Assembly: GCA_015067005.1 (NCBI GenBank) | Contig: SVNH01000010.1 | Coordinates: forward strand, 65,977 to 111,293 | Reading direction: 5' to 3' | Source: Ruminococcus flavefaciens | GTDB taxonomy: Bacteria; Bacillota; Clostridia; Oscillospirales; Ruminococcaceae | DNA: 45,317 nucleotides | Shown here: positions 16,689-26,134 of the stretch, piece after piece | Layout: every line of letters begins with the position of its first letter | How positions within the stretch are numbered: the stretch's first letter is position 1 | The notes under the pieces: model-generated | Told to the model about the DNA's origin: nothing | The model's input: the letters and a program-made list of their open reading frames with translations, nothing else | The model's database searches: none | Translations under genes and position numbers: made by a program

Positions 16689-17143
16689 TTGTTGAAAAAC
16701 CGCTCAACTAACATAGTTTTCAACAATGTGTTTAAAGTGATTTTGAATACAGATCTTCTATTTACGAAGAATTATTTCCATGTGAATTTTTATTTTCCAC
16801 ATTTTTTTATTTTCAACACTAACATTTTCCGAATCAGAAAAACTGATCTCATAATCGCCTTACATAATTCAACATAAATCTCAACTTCTGCTTAACACAG
16901 TTAAACCTATTCAACAGAAAATTAATCACAAAAAAAGTTTCCTACATTTTTCAAAGATCCGGCAACATACCCTTGTGGACGAGTTTGAAACAATATATAG
17001 CCGTATAAAGCTTGTCTCAACTTTTCCACCGCCCCTATAACAACAACAATATATTTATTTATATATTACTATAATTTATTTTGGCATAACACATCTTTTT
17101 CAGAAGCCGGATGGCTTCACCTATCACCGGAGGTAATTTTATA
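16689..17143. other. oriC, dnaA-dnaN intergenic half with AT-rich stretch
   Basis: A 455-bp gap. DnaA-box-like sites: TTTTCCACA at 16793-16801 (exact for TTWTNCACA), TTAATCACA at 16922-16930 and TTTTCCACC at 17022-17030 (one mismatch each). TTTTCAACA or its complement occurs at 16691, 16718 and 16810. The box at 17022 is followed by GCCCC and then a nearly G/C-free tract at 17038-17092, the layout expected for a DNA-unwinding element. A tiny AAGCC/GGCTT hairpin precedes the dnaN ribosome site. Confidence 0.7.
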
Positions 17144-18247
17144 ATGAAATTCATTTGCAGTAAAGACGAACTCAGTGAAGCTATCGGATATGTTTCAAAA
17201 GCAGTTTCACCTAAATCCACTATACCGGCACTTGAAGGCGTTAAGGTAAAACTCAATGAAGGAAGCGTAGAGCTTACAGCTTATAATCTTGAAATGGGCG
17301 TTCGTACTTCAATTAAAGCTGAAACTGAAGGAACAGGTGAATTCGTGGTAAGCGCAAGACTTTTCAGCGAGTTCACAAGACGTATGTCCGGCAGCGATAT
17401 AACATTCAATATAAGCGATGACCTCATTATCAATATTTCAAGCAATGCAACAGAATGCAGCTTCTCGGCAATGTCTGCTGAGGAATTCCCGGAGCTTCCA
17501 AAGGTAGATTCTGAAAGATCATTCAGTATCAAACAGACCGTTCTCCGCTCAATGATAAATCAGACAAGCTATGCTGCTTCTATTAACGAAAGCAAGCCTG
17601 TACTAACCGGAGAGCTCTTCGATATTGAAAACGGCAGCTTCAATCTCGTTGCAATAGACGGTTTCCGCCTTGCAATAAGAAATGAAATGACAGACTGCAA
17701 TGAAAATTATCATTTTGTAGTTCCTAAGAAAACACTGCTTGAACTTTCTTCACTCATAAAAGATGATGAGGATAAGTTCTGCAAGATATTCACCAATGAC
17801 AGACACATAATATTTGAACTTGAAAATGTTTTCCTTATCTCAAGACTTCTTGAAGGTGCTTTCCATAACTATAAACTCAGTATACCAAGCAGCTTCAAGA
17901 CAGAAGTAATCATAAACAAGAAGGATTTTGCGACCTCTCTTGAAAGATGTTCGCTCCTTATAGACGATAAGAACAAGTCGCCTATACGCTGTGAGATCGG
18001 CAACGGAGTAATGAAGCTCAACTGCAAGACCGCGATAGGTAAGATAAACGACGTTATATCTGCCGATGTTTCGGGAGAAACAGTAACAATAGGCTTCAAT
18101 AACCGTCTTATGTTCGAGGCACTTAAAGCAGCCGAAGGTGATATGGTTAAAATACGCTTTAACGGAGCAATGAAGGTTATAGAAATGCTTCCGCTTGAAG
18201 GTGAAAGCTTCATATTCCTCATAATGCCTATCCAGCTTAAAAACTGA
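17144..18247 (+). CDS. dnaN: DNA polymerase III beta clamp
   Basis: A 367-aa sliding clamp that tethers the replicative polymerase. It starts MKFICSKDELSEAIGYVSKAV and has three clamp modules of about 120 residues. The middle has FDIENGSFNLVAIDGFRLAI, and the end EMLPLEGESFIFLIMPIQL is the M-P-[MI]-[RQ] type C-terminus. CGGAGGT precedes the ATG at 17144; an in-frame ATG 11 codons earlier lies before that site and is rejected. It begins the rightward dnaN-to-remB cluster. Confidence 0.97.
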   Translation: MKFICSKDELSEAIGYVSKAVSPKSTIPALEGVKVKLNEGSVELTAYNLEMGVRTSIKAETEGTGEFVVSARLFSEFTRRMSGSDITFNISDDLIINISSNATECSFSAMSAEEFPELPKVDSERSFSIKQTVLRSMINQTSYAASINESKPVLTGELFDIENGSFNLVAIDGFRLAIRNEMTDCNENYHFVVPKKTLLELSSLIKDDEDKFCKIFTNDRHIIFELENVFLISRLLEGAFHNYKLSIPSSFKTEVIINKKDFATSLERCSLLIDDKNKSPIRCEIGNGVMKLNCKTAIGKINDVISADVSGETVTIGFNNRLMFEALKAAEGDMVKIRFNGAMKVIEMLPLEGESFIFLIMPIQLKN

Positions 18248-18279
18248 ACACATCCAAACTTATGAAGGGAGTGGGCTGA

Positions 18280-18729
18280 ATGATATACAGAACATATCCC
18301 CATGCAAAAGCTGCATCATTATTTTCGTGGACTACCGGAGTATTAGCTTCATTATCAGCGATAGCTGCGGCAGTTATAGGGATCGGCTTGATAATTGCCA
18401 AGTTCATTCCGAAAAAAATAGACCTTGAAATATTCAGTTTCAGATACAAGGTGAACAGAGACTGGATAAAGCTTGAGATAATACTGATAGTTTCTTCGGT
18501 GATCCTTATGCTTGCTTCAAAGTATATAGGACGTAAAATAGCTGAAAAAACTATTGCAAGAAAGGTCAGGAAGAGCGTTAAGTTCGCTTATGAATACTGC
18601 TGTGAAAATCCCTATTACTACGAGTATGCGGCTTCATTGAACAGAGATTTCAAGTATAAATATGCAAGAACGAGCTATTATGATATAGTTGAACGGAAAA
18701 ATATAAAAAAACAAAGCTATAAGAGGTAG
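18280..18729 (+). CDS. Two-helix membrane protein of unknown function
   Basis: A 149-aa protein I do not recognise. It has hydrophobic helices at about 15-42 and 64-85 separated by a short charged loop, then a basic, tyrosine-rich cytosolic tail (NPYYYEYAASLNRDFKYKYARTS). GGGAGTG precedes the ATG. It lies 32 bases after dnaN and 6 bases before yaaA, so it is embedded in the dnaN-recF operon where Bacillus has nothing. It could be a lineage-specific membrane protein, and its position suggests co-expression with clamp and RecF but not a function. Confidence 0.75.
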   Translation: MIYRTYPHAKAASLFSWTTGVLASLSAIAAAVIGIGLIIAKFIPKKIDLEIFSFRYKVNRDWIKLEIILIVSSVILMLASKYIGRKIAEKTIARKVRKSVKFAYEYCCENPYYYEYAASLNRDFKYKYARTSYYDIVERKNIKKQSYKR

Positions 18730-18735
18730 TTGAAT

Positions 18736-18948
18736 ATGAGCATTAATAAAATAAAAATAACAACAGAATTCATTAAACTTGATGCTCTGCTCAAATTTTC
18801 ATCAATGGTAGGTTCAGGCGGAGAGGCTAAAACTCTTATCCAGAACGGTGAGGTACTCGTTAACGGCGAGGTATGTACCATGCGCGGAAAGAAAATACAT
18901 CCCGGAGATAAAGTAACTCTCGGAGATAACGAGGTTGAAGTAGAGTGA
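18736..18948 (+). CDS. yaaA: S4-domain RNA-binding protein YaaA
   Basis: A 70-aa S4-like domain protein conserved between dnaN and recF in Firmicutes and thought to act in ribosome assembly. The core [20 protein letters not shown], then [26 protein letters not shown], is the standard S4 fold. The ATG at 18736 follows AGAGGT by 8 bases; a TTG two codons earlier is possible. Its stop overlaps the recF GTG start (GTGA). Confidence 0.93.
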   Translation: MSINKIKITTEFIKLDALLKFSSMVGSGGEAKTLIQNGEVLVNGEVCTMRGKKIHPGDKVTLGDNEVEVE

Positions 18949-20069
18949 TAGTCACTTATGCCGAGATAGACGGGTTCAGAAATCTCAGCGGTATTTCGTT
19001 CGCTCCGGATCCAAAGTATAATATCATAGTCGGACAGAATGCTCAGGGAAAAACAAATCTTCTCGAAGCAATGTGGATCCTTTCCGGATGCCGGAGTTTC
19101 CGCGGTTCAAAGGAAAAAGACTATGTCTGTCTGAATGGAAACAGAATGACCTCGAAGATAAAGCTTCAGGATAGTGTCCGCGAACAGAAAATAAGCTATG
19201 AAATGACAAGAAGTGCCTCTTCACCGAAAAATATACACCTTAATGGTGTCAGGCAGAAGGGTACGAGGGCACTTTTTGATGTTTTTAAGTGTATCGCATT
19301 TATTCCGGATGATGTTGAGATAATCAAAGGTTCACCGGAAAAAAGAAGGAATTTCATTGATATGGCAGCTTCACAGCTTAATCCGATGTTTGTTGTCCAT
19401 ATTATGAAGCACAATGCTATCATGAATCAGAGAAATGCACTGCTGAAAGAAATAATGCAGGGCAGTTCAGCTGCAAATATACTCGAAATATGGGATAAAC
19501 AAGCTGCTCATGAGGGCACTGTCATATCGTATATGAGAAATGAATATGTCTCGAAGATCAACGAAATATGCGGCAGACTTTATAAGATAATTTCAGGCGG
19601 CAGCGAAGAGCTTGAACTTGAATACAGATCCAATGTTTTCCGTTCCGAGGACTTTGAAAAGCCGTGCAATGAGGATGCTTATGAGCAGTATTACCGTAAA
19701 CTGCGTGAGACCTCAGATTACGACATCAGAACAGGTTCAACTCATGCCGGAGTGAACAGAGATGAGATAATAATAAGGATAAACGGCGTGAGTGCGCGGG
19801 ATTTCGGCTCTCAGGGACAGGTAAAGAGTGCTGCTCTTGTGATGAAGCTTGCTCAGGCTGAAATATTCATGAAAAAATCAAAGGATGCACCTGTTATCTT
19901 CCTTGACGATGTTATGGGAGAACTTGATGAAACACGTCAGAGATTCGTATTTGATATAATCAAGGATATGCAGGTATTTCTTACAACTCCGAATGAAAGT
20001 GCGCTTCTCCCGGAAATAAAGGGAAAGATCCTGCGTATAAGCGAAGGCAGGATAATGGAGGAAACTTGA
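18945..20069 (+). CDS. recF: DNA replication and repair protein RecF
   Basis: A 374-aa SMC-like ATPase that helps load RecA at gaps. Walker A is GQNAQGKT at 30-37, the signature region includes [20 protein letters not shown], and Walker B is [16 protein letters not shown]. The start is GTG, overlapping the yaaA stop by four bases, so translational coupling is likely. It ends directly adjacent to the remB ATG. Confidence 0.96.
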   Translation: MIVTYAEIDGFRNLSGISFAPDPKYNIIVGQNAQGKTNLLEAMWILSGCRSFRGSKEKDYVCLNGNRMTSKIKLQDSVREQKISYEMTRSASSPKNIHLNGVRQKGTRALFDVFKCIAFIPDDVEIIKGSPEKRRNFIDMAASQLNPMFVVHIMKHNAIMNQRNALLKEIMQGSSAANILEIWDKQAAHEGTVISYMRNEYVSKINEICGRLYKIISGGSEELELEYRSNVFRSEDFEKPCNEDAYEQYYRKLRETSDYDIRTGSTHAGVNRDEIIIRINGVSARDFGSQGQVKSAALVMKLAQAEIFMKKSKDAPVIFLDDVMGELDETRQRFVFDIIKDMQVFLTTPNESALLPEIKGKILRISEGRIMEET

Positions 20070-20330
20070 ATGTATCTTCATATTGGCAATAACTATTCGA
20101 TTATGATAAAGGATATTATTGGAGTTTTCGACATCGAGAACACAACTGTTGAAAAGTGTACCAAGATATTACTTGATCGTGCCGAAAAAGAGCATCATTG
20201 TGTATATACTACCTATGAAATGCCGAAAAGCTTCATAATAGCCATGAAAAACGGCACTGAAAGGGTGTATATATCACAGCTTTCGGCTTCAACTCTCCGC
20301 AAGAGAATAAATTCCGGCGGCGGATATTGA
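20070..20330 (+). CDS. remB: RemB/YaaB (DUF370) protein
   Basis: An 86-aa protein of the DUF370/RemA-RemB family. RemA is a DNA-binding regulator of matrix genes in Bacillus subtilis, and RemB (YaaB) is encoded between recF and gyrB there, as here. It begins MYLHIGNNYSIMIKDIIGVFD, has IENTTVE and IISQLSA-type YISQLSASTLRKR features, and is the normal length. The ATG immediately follows the recF stop. Confidence 0.92.
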   Translation: MYLHIGNNYSIMIKDIIGVFDIENTTVEKCTKILLDRAEKEHHCVYTTYEMPKSFIIAMKNGTERVYISQLSASTLRKRINSGGGY

Positions 20331-20340
20331 AAAATAATGC

Positions 20341-20412
20341 GTAATTCGTAATTCATAATGCGTAATTACGCTTGAAACGGTATTATTAATTTAGCATTAT
20401 GAATTATGAATT
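20341..20412. repeat. Small inverted-repeat element upstream of gyrB
   Basis: AATTCATAATGC (20350-20361) is inversely repeated as GCATTATGAATT (20394-20405), with extra direct copies of AATTCRTAATTC and ATGAATTATGAATT around them. It resembles the small AT-rich palindromic repeats scattered in Firmicute genomes. Confidence 0.7.
20372..20400 (+). promoter_or_regulatory. Possible gyrB promoter inside the inverted repeat
   Basis: TTGAAA (20372-20377), a 17-bp spacer and CATTAT (20395-20400). The -10 has two mismatches and lies in the right arm of the repeat, so confidence is limited. Confidence 0.45.
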
Positions 20413-20434
20413 GAAATAACCTTTGGAGGTAAAT

Positions 20435-22405
20435 ATGAGTCAGCAGAATAATAACTATGATGAAAACGACATACAAGTTCTTGAAGGTCTTGAAGCGGTC
20501 CGTAAAAGACCGGGTATGTACATAGGTTCAACAGGTCCGGATGGTCTTCATCACCTTGTTTACGAGATCGTTGACAATTCTATCGACGAGGCTCTTGCTG
20601 GTTATTGTACTGAGATAACTGTTGAGATACTTGAAGGCGATGTTATCCGTGTATCTGATAACGGACGCGGTATCCCTGTCGGAATCCATCCTAAGGAAGG
20701 TATCTCGGCAGCAACAGTTGTTTATACGATACTTCATGCAGGCGGTAAATTCGGCGGCGGCGGATACAAGGTATCAGGCGGTCTCCACGGCGTTGGTGCG
20801 TCTGTCGTTAACGCTTTGTCAGAATGGCTCGAACTTACTGTCAAGGACGGAGAAAACGTATGGTTCCAGCGTTTCGAGCGCGGTCACTATGATGAACAGC
20901 TTAAAAAGATAGGAAAAACCACCGAAACCGGTACTTCTGTAATGTTCAAGGCTGACGGAGAGATATTCGAGAGCACCGTCTATGAATACAAGGTGCTCCT
21001 CAGAAGACTTCGTGAACAGGCTTTCCTCAATGCCGGCATCAAGATAGTATTCTCTGATAAGCGCAACAAGGACGAGATAGTGGGCGAAACTCTTCATTAT
21101 GAGGGCGGTATACGCCAGTTCGTTGAGCATATCCATACAACAAGAGACCTCGAACCTATCAGCGGAGATGTTATATATGTTTCCGGTATGCAGGGAGATT
21201 CTTTTGCTGAGATCGCTCTTCAGTACAACGATAGCTATAATGACGTTATATTGTCATTTGCGAATAATATCCATACCAAGGACGGCGGTTCACATGAAAC
21301 AGGCTTCAGAAACGCCCTTGTCAAGGTAATAAACGAATACGGCAAGAAATTCGGTAAATTCAAGGAAAAGGAAAGCTCAAAGAAAGGCAAGGATTCCCCT
21401 AAAAAGGAAATAGAGAGCCTGAGAAAGGATGACGTTGTAGAAGGTCTTACCGCTATAATCTCTGTAAAGCTTACTGAATGCGAATTTGAAGGTCAGACCA
21501 AGGGAAGACTTGGAAATCCTGAGGTAAAGCCTTTCATAGAAAAGCTTGTAACAGAAAAACTCATGAATTTCCTTGAGGAAAACCCAGATACAGCAAATCT
21601 TATATTTGAAAAGTGTCTATCTGCTTACAGAGCAAGAGAAGCTGCTAAACGTGCAAGAGAAGCAGAGCGTAAAAAGAACGCATTCGGAAACAATTCAATG
21701 CCCGAAAAGCTTGCTGACTGCGCTGAACGTGACAGCCGCTACACAGAAGTATACATCGTCGAGGGAGATTCTGCGGGAGGTTCTGCAAAACAGGGCAGAG
21801 ACCGCCGTTATCAGGCTATTCTTCCGCTCTGGGGCAAGATGCTCAATGTTGAGAAGGCACGTATAGACCGTATCTACGGCAATGATAAGCTCGAACCTGT
21901 TGTTACCGCTCTCGGTACAGGTATCGGTGAGGATTTCGATATTGAAAAGCTTCGCTACGGAAAAGTAATCATCATGGCGGATGCCGATGTTGACGGTATG
22001 CACATCAGAACTCTTCTTCTCACCTTCTTCTTCCGCTATATGAGACCACTCATAGCAAACGGCAATGTCTATATCGCTCAGCCGCCTCTTTTCAGAGTTG
22101 AGCGCAAGAAAAAGGTGCGTTATGCTTTCTCGGATGAGGAAAGAGACCGCTATATAGCTGAACTCTCAGAGGAAGGCAAGTATAAGGACGTTGAAGTTCA
22201 GCGCTATAAAGGTCTTGGTGAAATGGACCCTGAACAGCTCTGGGAGACTACTATGGATCCGGAAAGACGTACAATTGTAAAGATAGGTATGGAGGACGCT
22301 TTCAAAGCTGATGAGGTATTCTCGATACTTATGGGCGATAAGGTAGAGCCGCGCCGTCTTTTCATCGAAGAAAACGCTAAATTCGCGCAGGATCTTGATA
22401 TTTGA
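20435..22405 (+). CDS. gyrB: DNA gyrase subunit B
   Basis: A 656-aa ATPase subunit of gyrase. The GHKL ATPase domain shows [21 protein letters not shown] and [15 protein letters not shown]. The TOPRIM domain shows [15 protein letters not shown] from E443 and DADVDGMHI. The normally basic residue in the PLKGK/PLRGK motif is tryptophan here (W466, PLWGK), equivalent to Escherichia coli K447. A lysine-rich insert ([16 protein letters not shown]) lies near residue 315. TTTGGAGG precedes the ATG. A YcxB-like gene separates it from gyrA. Confidence 0.97.
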   Translation: MSQQNNNYDENDIQVLEGLEAVRKRPGMYIGSTGPDGLHHLVYEIVDNSIDEALAGYCTEITVEILEGDVIRVSDNGRGIPVGIHPKEGISAATVVYTILHAGGKFGGGGYKVSGGLHGVGASVVNALSEWLELTVKDGENVWFQRFERGHYDEQLKKIGKTTETGTSVMFKADGEIFESTVYEYKVLLRRLREQAFLNAGIKIVFSDKRNKDEIVGETLHYEGGIRQFVEHIHTTRDLEPISGDVIYVSGMQGDSFAEIALQYNDSYNDVILSFANNIHTKDGGSHETGFRNALVKVINEYGKKFGKFKEKESSKKGKDSPKKEIESLRKDDVVEGLTAIISVKLTECEFEGQTKGRLGNPEVKPFIEKLVTEKLMNFLEENPDTANLIFEKCLSAYRAREAAKRAREAERKKNAFGNNSMPEKLADCAERDSRYTEVYIVEGDSAGGSAKQGRDRRYQAILPLWGKMLNVEKARIDRIYGNDKLEPVVTALGTGIGEDFDIEKLRYGKVIIMADADVDGMHIRTLLLTFFFRYMRPLIANGNVYIAQPPLFRVERKKKVRYAFSDEERDRYIAELSEEGKYKDVEVQRYKGLGEMDPEQLWETTMDPERRTIVKIGMEDAFKADEVFSILMGDKVEPRRLFIEENAKFAQDLDI

Positions 22406-22408
22406 CAT

Positions 22409-22978
22409 ATGGATAATTATAAACTCGAAAAAGAATACCGTGTGCCGCATGAGACCTTCAAGGAGGCTTATAAGGCATACCAGAAAAAATTTGTAAAACC
22501 GAAGAGCATCATTTTTTCGGTACTGTTTCTCATACTTGCTGCGGATTTTGTCTACGCAGCTATAAAAGCACCGGATAACAGACTTGTTTATCTGCTGATA
22601 ATGGTCTGTATAGCATTTGCTTTCAGAGAATGGTATAATCCTCACAGGATATTCCAGAACATATCTGAAACGATGAAGGCTCTTGGCGAACCTACCTACA
22701 AAATAGGCATCGCTGACGATCATATCGACATAACTACTGTCGAAGAGCCTGAACCGGAAAATGACACTGAAAATGAAGAGGCTGATTCTGCCGACATTCC
22801 GGAAGAATATGAACCTCTGCCGGAAAAATCAGTGATAAAACTCGGTCAGGACTATAAGCTGCTTGAATATGATAGGTTCTTCCTTCTCATGGAAGGTAAA
22901 AAAATGTTCTATATTCTGCCGAAAGAAGGCTTTTCCGAGGCAGAACTCGAAATAGTCAGAGGAACAGAGAAGGTCTGA
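22409..22978 (+). CDS. YcxB-like membrane protein
   Basis: A 189-aa protein with two hydrophobic helices (about 32-50 and 59-73) followed by a cytosolic domain. The domain contains an acidic insert (EEPEPENDTENEEAD) and a C-terminal YKLLEYDRFFLLMEGKKMFYILPKEGF, which matches the YcxB-like C-terminal domain pattern. Function is unknown for the family. It starts three bases after the gyrB stop with a poor ribosome site, implying coupling. Its place between gyrB and gyrA is unusual compared with Bacillus. Confidence 0.72.
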   Translation: MDNYKLEKEYRVPHETFKEAYKAYQKKFVKPKSIIFSVLFLILAADFVYAAIKAPDNRLVYLLIMVCIAFAFREWYNPHRIFQNISETMKALGEPTYKIGIADDHIDITTVEEPEPENDTENEEADSADIPEEYEPLPEKSVIKLGQDYKLLEYDRFFLLMEGKKMFYILPKEGFSEAELEIVRGTEKV

Positions 22979-23048
22979 TGATCCTGTTTTTATAGTCAGA
23001 CTTGTAACATAAAATATAAATTCAAACTCTTAACAGGAGGTAAAAATT

Positions 23049-25676
23049 TTGTTATATCAGGATAATTCAAAGATAATAAATACCGAGCTTGTAGATGAGA
23101 TGAAAAATTCAATGCTCAACTATGCGATGTCGGTAATTGTATCGAGAGCACTTCCGGATGTAAGAGACGGATTGAAGCCTGTTCACAGACGTATCCTCTA
23201 TACGCTCCATGAGAACGGACTTACTCCGGAAAAGGCTTACCGTAAATGTGCGGATACAGTCGGTGCAGTTCTCGGACGTTATCATCCACACGGTGATGCT
23301 TCCGTTTATGATGCTCTTGTAAGACTTGCACAGGATTTCTCTATGAGGTATCCGCTTGTGGACGGTCACGGAAACTTCGGTTCTATCGACGGCGACGGTC
23401 CTGCCGCTTACCGTTATACCGAAGCTAAAATGGCTAAGCTTACACTTGAAATGCTTACCGACATCAACAAGGACACTGTTGATTTCACTACTAACTACGA
23501 TGATCGTCTCAAAGAGCCATCGGTGCTCCCTTCACGTTTCCCTAATCTTCTTGTGAATGGTTCTGTCGGAATCGCTGTTGGTATGGCTACCAATATCCCG
23601 CCTCATAATCTCGGCGAGGTAATAGACGCTCTTCAGCTTCTCATTGATGATCCTGAATGTTCACTTGAACAGCTCATGGAACATATACAGGGACCTGACT
23701 TCCCTACCGGCGGTATCATCATGGGCAGAGCGGGTATACGTGCAGCCTACGCTACCGGCAAGGGCAAGATCATACTCCGCAGCCGTACTCATTTTGAGGA
23801 GATAAAGGGCAGAAACTGCATCATTGTAGACGAGATACCTTATATGCTCAGGAAAGAGCGTCTGCTCAAGAGCATTATACAGCTTGTCCGCGATAAGAAG
23901 ATAGACGGTATATACGATCTCCGCGATGAGTCCGACAAGGACGGCATGAGAGTTGTTATCGAGCTGAAAAAGGATGCTATCCCTGAGATAGTCCTCAATA
24001 AGCTTTTTGCGCTCACTCAGCTTCAGGATACAGTAGGAATCATCATGCTTGCCCTTGTAAACGGCGAGCCTAAGATACTGACACTTAAACAGATGCTCAG
24101 GGATTACCTTGATTTCCAGGTCGAGGTCATCCAGAGAAGAACACGTTTCGACCTCAAAAAGGCTCTCGAACGCGCACACATTTTACAGGGCTTCGTGCTT
24201 GCTGCTGACTATATAGACGAAGTTATCGCAATAATCCGAGCAAGCGCAACTGTTCAGGAAGCTAAAGTAAAAATGATAGAACGCTTCAAGGATGTGGATA
24301 TGTCTGCACTTCTTGACCGCGCTCAGTACGATCTCACAGGTCTTCACGTTGAGGATCAGACAGGTCTCTCTGAGGAACAGGCTGAGGCTATCGTCCAGAT
24401 GCGTCTCGGACAGCTCACAGGTCTCGAAAGACAGAAGATCACCGATGAACTCTACGGACTTCTCACTAAGATCTCAGATTATGAGGATATTCTTGCTGAT
24501 GTGAACAGAGTATATGAGATCATCATGAACGATCTTAATGCTATCCGCAAGAAGTTCAGCGATCCGCGCCGTACTGACATTGAAAATGTCAGCGGTGAGG
24601 TAGACATCGAGGATCTTATCCCGCATGAGGAATGTGTTGTAACTCTTACAAATAACGGCTATATCAAGCGTATGCCGCTTACAGAATACAAGACTCAGCA
24701 CCGCGGCGGCAGAGGTATTACCGGTATGAAGCAGCGTGAAGAGGACTTCGTTGAGGAAATGTTCATCTGCGGCTCTCATGATAATATTCTGTTCATCTCG
24801 AACAAGGGTATTATGTATAAGCTCAAATGCTATGAGATACCGGATGGTTCAAAGGCTTCAAGAGGCTTTAACCTTATAAATCTGCTTCCTCTCACAGAGG
24901 GTGAAAAGATCGCCGCTATGATAAAGACTACCGATTTCAGTGATGAGAAATTCATCACAATGGCTACAAAGAACGGCAAGATCAAGAGGACGAATCTTTC
25001 ACTGTATAAGAATGTCCGCAAGAACGGTCTTATTGCTATCGGTCTTGATGAGGGCGATGAGATCGCAGGCGTTCGTATGACAGAAGGTCAGGCTCAGCTG
25101 TTCGTAGCTACAAGAAACGGTATGGCAATACGCCTTGAGGAAGAGAAGATACGTGCGCTTTCACGTTCAGCTCACGGCGTAAGAGCTATCAAACTCCGTG
25201 AAGGAGATTACGTTGTTGGAATGGCAAGAGTCCGCGATGGTGCAACTCTCCTCACAGTTACCGAGAACGGCTACGGTAAGCGTACCGATCTTGAAAGCTA
25301 TCGTATCCAGAACAGAGGCGGATTTGGTCTTACAAACTATAAGGTAGATAATGTAAGAGGTCATGTCTGCGGAATCAAGATAGTAGACGAAACTGATGAC
25401 GTTATTCTTGTATCAAGTGATGGTATCATCATAAGAATACTTGCAAGCGATGTACGTGTTATGGGACGTATAGCAAAGGGTGTTCGTGTTATGAAGGTAA
25501 ATGAGGGCGCACAGGTAGTAGCGTTCACAAGAGCCGAGCATGATGATAATGCCGAGACTGAAAAGGTCGAACAGCTTACCGAGGAACAGGCAAAGGCTGC
25601 CGAAGAGGAAGCTGCTCTTGAGGAAAAGAACGAAGTAGTCATTGAGGCTGATCCAGAGGATCAGGATAATGAATAA
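23049..25676 (+). CDS. gyrA: DNA gyrase subunit A
   Basis: An 875-aa cleavage subunit. It opens MLYQDNSKIINTELVDEM with a TTG start behind AGGAGG. The quinolone region reads YHPHGDASVYDAL, and the catalytic tyrosine is in AAYRYTE. The C-terminal beta-pinwheel contains the gyrase-specific GyrA box QHRGGRG, so this is gyrase rather than topoisomerase IV. Residue 84 is alanine where Escherichia coli has serine 83. The protein ends in a 45-residue acidic tail rich in Glu/Asp. The stop overlaps the next ATG (TAATG). Confidence 0.97.
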   Translation: MLYQDNSKIINTELVDEMKNSMLNYAMSVIVSRALPDVRDGLKPVHRRILYTLHENGLTPEKAYRKCADTVGAVLGRYHPHGDASVYDALVRLAQDFSMRYPLVDGHGNFGSIDGDGPAAYRYTEAKMAKLTLEMLTDINKDTVDFTTNYDDRLKEPSVLPSRFPNLLVNGSVGIAVGMATNIPPHNLGEVIDALQLLIDDPECSLEQLMEHIQGPDFPTGGIIMGRAGIRAAYATGKGKIILRSRTHFEEIKGRNCIIVDEIPYMLRKERLLKSIIQLVRDKKIDGIYDLRDESDKDGMRVVIELKKDAIPEIVLNKLFALTQLQDTVGIIMLALVNGEPKILTLKQMLRDYLDFQVEVIQRRTRFDLKKALERAHILQGFVLAADYIDEVIAIIRASATVQEAKVKMIERFKDVDMSALLDRAQYDLTGLHVEDQTGLSEEQAEAIVQMRLGQLTGLERQKITDELYGLLTKISDYEDILADVNRVYEIIMNDLNAIRKKFSDPRRTDIENVSGEVDIEDLIPHEECVVTLTNNGYIKRMPLTEYKTQHRGGRGITGMKQREEDFVEEMFICGSHDNILFISNKGIMYKLKCYEIPDGSKASRGFNLINLLPLTEGEKIAAMIKTTDFSDEKFITMATKNGKIKRTNLSLYKNVRKNGLIAIGLDEGDEIAGVRMTEGQAQLFVATRNGMAIRLEEEKIRALSRSAHGVRAIKLREGDYVVGMARVRDGATLLTVTENGYGKRTDLESYRIQNRGGFGLTNYKVDNVRGHVCGIKIVDETDDVILVSSDGIIIRILASDVRVMGRIAKGVRVMKVNEGAQVVAFTRAEHDDNAETEKVEQLTEEQAKAAEEEAALEEKNEVVIEADPEDQDNE

Positions 25677-26134
25677 TGCCGCAAAACAGTCGGTATTTAA
25701 GCTATAAAGCATCATTTGTTTCAGCTGCTGCGATATTTATGATGAGTATATTTTCGCAGTGGCTGAACTGGTATATCTATGAAAAAATGGAATATGGGTG
25801 GGGTTATGTGCTTTTAACTCCGCTCATACTCTGTTTCATGTACCATTTTGTTCAGATGGACGCCGGAAAACACGGTAATTTTTCTCGGCGTTTCTTTTTT
25901 TTATTTGCAGTAGCACTTCCGCTTATATTCAGTACGGCTGTTACAGTTTTACTAAGAATATTCTCGCCGGAACTGAGTATTTTTGATCCGCATGAGGAAT
26001 ACAGCGGGAATTTTACTGAAATAATAGCAATATATGCCGGAAGGATAATGATAACCTCGGTATATCTGCTGATATTTGCTGTTATAGACATCCCTCTCCT
26101 GAAAAAATCAGAAGAAAAGGAAAAAGATGAATGA
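25676..26134 (+). CDS. Small integral membrane protein of unknown function
   Basis: A 152-aa protein I do not recognise. It has hydrophobic stretches at about 12-33, 43-60, 71-91 and 114-140, suggesting three or four membrane helices, and a lysine/glutamate-rich cytosolic end. The ATG overlaps the gyrA stop, and its own stop overlaps the next start (ATGA), so it is expressed with gyrA and the metallophosphoesterase. No motif suggests transport or catalysis. Confidence 0.72.
   Translation: MPQNSRYLSYKASFVSAAAIFMMSIFSQWLNWYIYEKMEYGWGYVLLTPLILCFMYHFVQMDAGKHGNFSRRFFFLFAVALPLIFSTAVTVLLRIFSPELSIFDPHEEYSGNFTEIIAIYAGRIMITSVYLLIFAVIDIPLLKKSEEKEKDE

Noticed and set aside
14838..17143. TTTTCAACA as a lineage-specific DnaA box
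   Set aside because: It recurs in all three candidate origin regions, but its complement TGTTGAAAA also occurs inside coding genes (for example near 20148, 30029 and 30210), so enrichment is unproven without a genome count.
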